This document shows, piece by piece, positions 60,647-64,000 of a stretch of DNA of 64,000 nucleotides. Position numbers and translations under genes: made by a program. Source of the DNA: Gemmatimonas aurantiaca T-27 (GTDB lineage Bacteria; Gemmatimonadota; Gemmatimonadetes; Gemmatimonadales; Gemmatimonadaceae); the NCBI RefSeq assembly GCF_000010305.1, contig NC_012489.1, positions 2,921,646 to 2,985,645 on the forward strand, in the 5' to 3' direction. Position 1 is the first letter of the stretch. Every line of letters begins with the position of its first letter. The notes under the pieces are model-generated. The model worked only from the letters and a program-made list of their open reading frames with translations. It was not told where the DNA came from and did not search any database.

Positions 60647-62563
60647 ATGAAGCAGTTCTTCACGACCGTCGCCGCAGCGCTGACCGCCAATCTCGTGACC
60701 ATCGCCGTAGGCGTGGTCCTGCTCATCGTGATCGCGGTGGGCTTTGCGGCATCAGCCGGGACACGTACGGCGGTCGAGGTGCGGCCGGGGTCCATTCTGG
60801 TGATCGATCTCGAGCAACCATTGGCCGACCAGGCGGCGCGGAGTGAATCGCGCGGATTGTTCGACGACGCGCTCACCACCGGCGTCTCGCCGTTGCCACT
60901 GCGTTCGGCCACGGTGGCCATCCGCGCCGCGGCCGACGACGATCGCATCGGGGGCATCCTGCTGCGTGGTACGGTGCTCAGCGATGGTGTGTCGTCGGGC
61001 TATGCGGCGCTCCGAGAGATGCGTGCGGCGCTCGAAGACTTCAAGGCGTCGAAGAAGCCCGTGCTGGCATACCTGGTCACGCCCGATGTGCGCACCTACT
61101 ACGTGGCTTCGGCTGCGGATTCCATCACGCTCGATCCCTTTGGTTCACTGCTGTTTCCCGGCATGGCGTCCGAGCAGGTGTTTCTTTCGGGGCTCTTCGA
61201 GAAGTACGGCATCGGTGTGCAGGTCAGCCGCGTGGGGCGTTTCAAGGCCGCCGTGGAACCCTTCACGCGCAGCGACATGAGCCCCGAGAATCGGCTGCAG
61301 GTGGCGAGTTACCTGGGCGACATGTGGGCCGAGGTGAAGCGCGGCGTGGCGGACAGCCGCCAGGTGGACACCGTGGCGCTGCAACTGCAGGCCGACACGC
61401 ATGGCATCCTGCTCCCCTCCGACGCACAGGACGCGAAGCTGGTCGATCGAGTGGGGTACTTCGACACCGTACTCGATGACTTGCAGCGCATCGTCAACAC
61501 GGCCACCGGCGACACGGCACAGGGCACCGATTCCACCGGCAGGTCGCGCGAATCATCACGGGACTCCGAAATCGCGACCCTGCTGGAGCGCCCGCGGCTG
61601 CCACAGATCACGCTCGACGCCTATGCCCCATTGGCCATGAGCACCGCCCGCATGCCGAGCGCGAGTCAGGTGGTGGCGGTGGTGTATGCCCAGGGTGACA
61701 TCGTCGATGGTGAAGGTGCCGAGGGGCAGATCGGCGGCGAAGCCCTGTCGCGCGAACTGCGCAAGGTGCGCAACGATGCCAAGGTCAAGTCACTCGTGCT
61801 GCGCGTGAACAGCCCGGGCGGCAGCGTGATCGCGTCGGAGCGTATCCAGCGCGAATTGGCACTGATCAATGCGAAGAAGCCCGTGGTGGTGTCGATGGGA
61901 TCACTGGCAGCCAGTGGTGGCTACTGGATCAGCACGGCGTCCCGTCAGATCTTTGCCGAACCCAACACCATCACCGGATCGATCGGCGTGTTTGCCATCG
62001 TGCCCAACGTGAAGGGGCTGGCCAATCGCCACGGCGTCACATTCGACACGGTGAAGACCGGACGGTACGCCGACATTCTCACGCTGTCGCGGCCGCGCAC
62101 GGAGGCGGAACTGGCGGTTCTCCAGCGCGGCACGGATGCGGTGTACGATGCGTTCATCGCCCGGGTCGCGCAGTCGCGCCGTTTGCCGGTGGACTCGGTG
62201 CGCGCTATCGCTGAAGGCCGGGTGTGGTCCGGCGCCCAGGCGTTGCGCCTCGGTCTTGTGGACTCGTTGGGCGGCCTCGATGCGGCGCTGCGCACAGCCG
62301 CTCGCCTGGCCCGCATCACAGGTGATTATGATGTCCGGGAGTACCCGCGCGTGAAGACCCCCACGGAACGGTTCACGGAGTTCTTCGAAGGGTCGCCCTC
62401 ACCAGTGGCCGCACGGGTTTCGAAAGCCGTGACGGGCCTGTCCACGCAGGGCGCCGCCGGTGAACTCGCGCGCGATGTCGTACGCGAGCTCTCGCTGCTG
62501 TCGTCGTACAACGATCCGCGCGGCCTCTACGCGCGATTGCCGTTCATCCTCCGCATTCGTTAG
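60647..62563 (+). CDS. sppA: signal peptide peptidase SppA, long (67K) type
   Basis: 638 residues from ATG 60647 (GGAG eight bases upstream). An N-terminal membrane helix (LVTIAVGVVLLIVIAVGFAAS) is followed by two tandem peptidase S49 domains. The catalytic Lys is in VGRFKAAVEPFTR of the first domain and the Ser in SMGSLAASGGYWIS of the second, the split dyad of E. coli SppA. NSPGGSVIASE is the oxyanion region. It degrades cleaved signal peptides at the periplasmic face of the inner membrane. It is 10 bases before the next gene, probably cotranscribed. Confidence 0.95.
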   Translation: MKQFFTTVAAALTANLVTIAVGVVLLIVIAVGFAASAGTRTAVEVRPGSILVIDLEQPLADQAARSESRGLFDDALTTGVSPLPLRSATVAIRAAADDDRIGGILLRGTVLSDGVSSGYAALREMRAALEDFKASKKPVLAYLVTPDVRTYYVASAADSITLDPFGSLLFPGMASEQVFLSGLFEKYGIGVQVSRVGRFKAAVEPFTRSDMSPENRLQVASYLGDMWAEVKRGVADSRQVDTVALQLQADTHGILLPSDAQDAKLVDRVGYFDTVLDDLQRIVNTATGDTAQGTDSTGRSRESSRDSEIATLLERPRLPQITLDAYAPLAMSTARMPSASQVVAVVYAQGDIVDGEGAEGQIGGEALSRELRKVRNDAKVKSLVLRVNSPGGSVIASERIQRELALINAKKPVVVSMGSLAASGGYWISTASRQIFAEPNTITGSIGVFAIVPNVKGLANRHGVTFDTVKTGRYADILTLSRPRTEAELAVLQRGTDAVYDAFIARVAQSRRLPVDSVRAIAEGRVWSGAQALRLGLVDSLGGLDAALRTAARLARITGDYDVREYPRVKTPTERFTEFFEGSPSPVAARVSKAVTGLSTQGAAGELARDVVRELSLLSSYNDPRGLYARLPFILRIR

Positions 62564-62573
62564 CACCTCACTG

Positions 62574-63635
62574 ATGTCTTTCCGTCCTTCGTGGTTGCAC
62601 GTACACCCGCCGGTCCTGCCGCGCCTGCTGCTGGTTGCCGCCGCATGGGCCGCGCCGCTGCATTCCATACACGCGCAGACCAAGCCGACCGGCGTACCGG
62701 CCAAGCCCGCCACCAAGCCGGCCGCAAAACCATCCACCAAACCCGCCGACAGCACGCACGCCTATCCCACCGGAGGCACCTCCGCCGCCGCGCGCGCGCT
62801 GGCCGGCAAGCCAGCCCCTGTGTGGCCAGTGCCCGGCCCCGCACCACTGCCCGGTAGCATCCTGCCAGCCAAACGCATTGTCGCCTACTACGGCAATCCG
62901 TTTTCGAAGCGCATGGGCGCACTCGGCGAATATCCCAAAGACGACATGCTGGCCCGCCTTGATCGTGAAGTGGCCGCCTGGAACCGCGCCGATCCCTCCA
63001 CACCGGTGATCCCCGCCCTGCACCTCATCACCACAGTTGCCCAGGGGGACTCCGGCAAGGACGGACGCTATCGCATGCGCCATAGCGACGCGCTCACGGA
63101 AAAAGTCCATGGCTGGGCGAAAGAGCGAAACGCCCTGCTCTTTCTCGACGTGCAGGTGGGGCTCAGCACCATTCAGCAGGAACTGCCGCGCCTCGAGACC
63201 TTTCTGTCGCGCCCCGATGTGCACCTGGGTATCGACCCCGAATTCTCCATGAAGGACGGCACACGCCCCGGCAAGAAGATCGGGTCCTATGATGCCGTCG
63301 ACGTGAACTGGGTCATCGATCAGCTCGCGCGCATCGTGACGGAGAAGAAGCTGCCCCCCAAGATCCTGGTGGTGCATCGTTTCACGCGCCCCATGCTCAC
63401 CAACGCGGACAAGATCAAGCGGGATCCGCGCGTACAGGTGGTGATCCACATGGACGGCTGGGGGCCGCCAAGTCTCAAGCGTGATTCCTACGCGGCGTAC
63501 GTGTATGCCGAGCCGGTGCAATTCGCGGGATTCAAACTGTTCTACAAGAACGACATCAAGTATGGCGGCCCGATGATGACGCCGGCCCAGTTGCTGACTC
63601 TCACACCGAAGCCGTTCTACATCCAGTATCAGTAG
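62574..63635 (+). CDS. exported protein of unknown function, possible TIM-barrel
   Basis: 353 residues from ATG 62574. A signal peptide (ending near SIHAQ, residue 35) is followed by a low-complexity Lys/Pro/Ala/Thr linker (~36-65). The folded region (~85-353) has segments RIVAYYGNPFSKRMGALGEY, VIPALHLITTVAQGDSGKDG, ALLFLDVQVGL, VHLGIDPEFSM and KILVVHRFTRPML. The alternating strands and acidic strand ends (DVQ, DPEF) suggest a TIM-barrel, possibly glycoside hydrolase-like. No named family is recognised. It follows sppA by 10 bases and ends at a strong terminator. Confidence 0.7.
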   Translation: MSFRPSWLHVHPPVLPRLLLVAAAWAAPLHSIHAQTKPTGVPAKPATKPAAKPSTKPADSTHAYPTGGTSAAARALAGKPAPVWPVPGPAPLPGSILPAKRIVAYYGNPFSKRMGALGEYPKDDMLARLDREVAAWNRADPSTPVIPALHLITTVAQGDSGKDGRYRMRHSDALTEKVHGWAKERNALLFLDVQVGLSTIQQELPRLETFLSRPDVHLGIDPEFSMKDGTRPGKKIGSYDAVDVNWVIDQLARIVTEKKLPPKILVVHRFTRPMLTNADKIKRDPRVQVVIHMDGWGPPSLKRDSYAAYVYAEPVQFAGFKLFYKNDIKYGGPMMTPAQLLTLTPKPFYIQYQ

Positions 63636-63650
63636 ACGGCCACCGAACAA

Positions 63651-63685
63651 CGGGGCGCTGCGAAGATCGCAGCGCCCCGTTTGTC
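63651..63685. terminator. bidirectional terminator hairpin
   Basis: CGGGGCGCTGCGA pairs perfectly (13 bp) with TCGCAGCGCCCCG around a 3-base loop, followed on the plus strand by TTTGTCATTT. It lies between the convergent exported-protein gene and the TonB-receptor gene and can serve both; the plus side has the better T-rich tail. Confidence 0.88.
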
Positions 63686-63712
63686 ATTTCCCATCTCAAC
63701 ACGACCGCCGAC

Positions 63713-64000
63713 TCAATCCCAGCGCAACTGCATGGTGAGTGTGACCCGACGAGGCAGCCCCGGCTCGAAATACCGATTGCGCGTGGCGTTCACCACGAGG
63801 GAGCTGGCATACCGTCGATCGAACAGATTGTCGATACCGATGGTGGGCGTGAGGCGTGCCCGCGCCAAACCGCCCCGATTCACCCGCGGCACATCCAGCC
63901 CGGCACGCCAGTTCCATACGGCATATCCGGCGGCCGTCACTGTGCCCGCGTCGGTGGCACTCGCATGCGATGCGGCCGTGAGTTCCACGGTGCTCCAAAG
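63713..64000 (-). CDS. TonB-dependent receptor, C-terminal end (5' part outside window)
   Basis: The frame is open to the window edge, so only the last ~95 residues are seen. GIDNLFDRRYASSL is the conserved NLFD-Y motif of TonB-dependent receptor barrels, and the chain ends in PRRVTLTMQLRWD, an amphipathic last strand. The preceding WNWRAGLDVPRVNRGG strand fits the barrel. Substrate cannot be told from this end. It converges on the exported-protein gene across the terminator at 63651. Confidence 0.88.
   Translation of the reverse strand, partial: LWSTVELTAASHASATDAGTVTAAGYAVWNWRAGLDVPRVNRGGLARARLTPTIGIDNLFDRRYASSLVVNATRNRYFEPGLPRRVTLTMQLRWD

Noticed and set aside
1-64000. Search for tRNA, rRNA, CRISPR array, insertion sequence and replication origin
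   Set aside because: Nothing recognisable was found by eye; XerC is a housekeeping recombinase and not evidence of an integrated element. A tRNAscan/Infernal run would settle the RNA question.

Overview
The window is GC-rich, densely packed DNA from a Gram-negative (diderm) bacterium. The outer-membrane parts (secretin, TolC-type channel, TonB receptor end, beta-barrel proteins), the DUF5916 protein, the frequent GTG starts and the overall gene mix fit Gemmatimonadota (Gemmatimonas-like). That placement is an inference from gene content; no rRNA, tRNA, CRISPR array or insertion sequence was recognised.

Layout, left to right. 1-3950: a visibly lower-GC end with a truncated AAA+/BTAD-like regulator and a membrane HD-GYP protein, converging tail to tail. 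4230-9682 (minus): an unknown two-domain protein, an NtrC-type activator whose receiver lacks the phospho-acceptor Asp, gcvT, a Bcp peroxiredoxin and argF. 9825-10793: an exported alpha/beta hydrolase. 10801-23299: the housekeeping set aroC-aroK-smg-topA-trmFO-xerC-hslV-hslU in conserved order on the minus strand, split by two plus-strand genes (a threonine dehydratase-like enzyme between xerC and hslV, and a DUF5916 outer-membrane-type protein between hslV and hslU).

23434-39381 (all minus) is a type IV pilus locus of about 16 kb. It encodes PilMNOPQ plus a large lipoprotein, three minor prepilin-like proteins, a histidine kinase, the major pilin PilA, a second pilin and a PilS/PilR-like pair. 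A textbook sigma-54 -24/-12 element and an upstream inverted repeat precede pilA. Pilus motor ATPases, PilC and the prepilin peptidase are not here.

39497-41292: a CNNM/CorC-type protein and ArfB, translationally coupled. 41335-47567: a beta-barrel protein and a divergent type-I-secretion-like operon (ABC-HlyD-TolC) whose nucleotide-binding domain has lost key ATPase motifs. 47668-51904: a CHAD-CYTH fusion, an HDOD protein, Hsp15, and a RidA gene coupled to a small receiver-like gene. 51999-58443: a D-threonine aldolase-like enzyme, YbaK, a Y-family polymerase, a small membrane protein, a soluble PAS-GAF histidine kinase and a GGDEF protein. 58640-64000: an acyl-CoA dehydrogenase, SppA, an exported protein of unknown function and the end of a TonB-dependent receptor.

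Genes are often joined by 4-base start/stop overlaps (GTGA, ATGA, TTGA), so translational coupling seems the rule here. The items most worth a second look are the degenerate exporter ATPase, the interrupted topA-hslU operon, the pilA control region, the pseudo-receiver activator and the histone-like tail on topoisomerase I.
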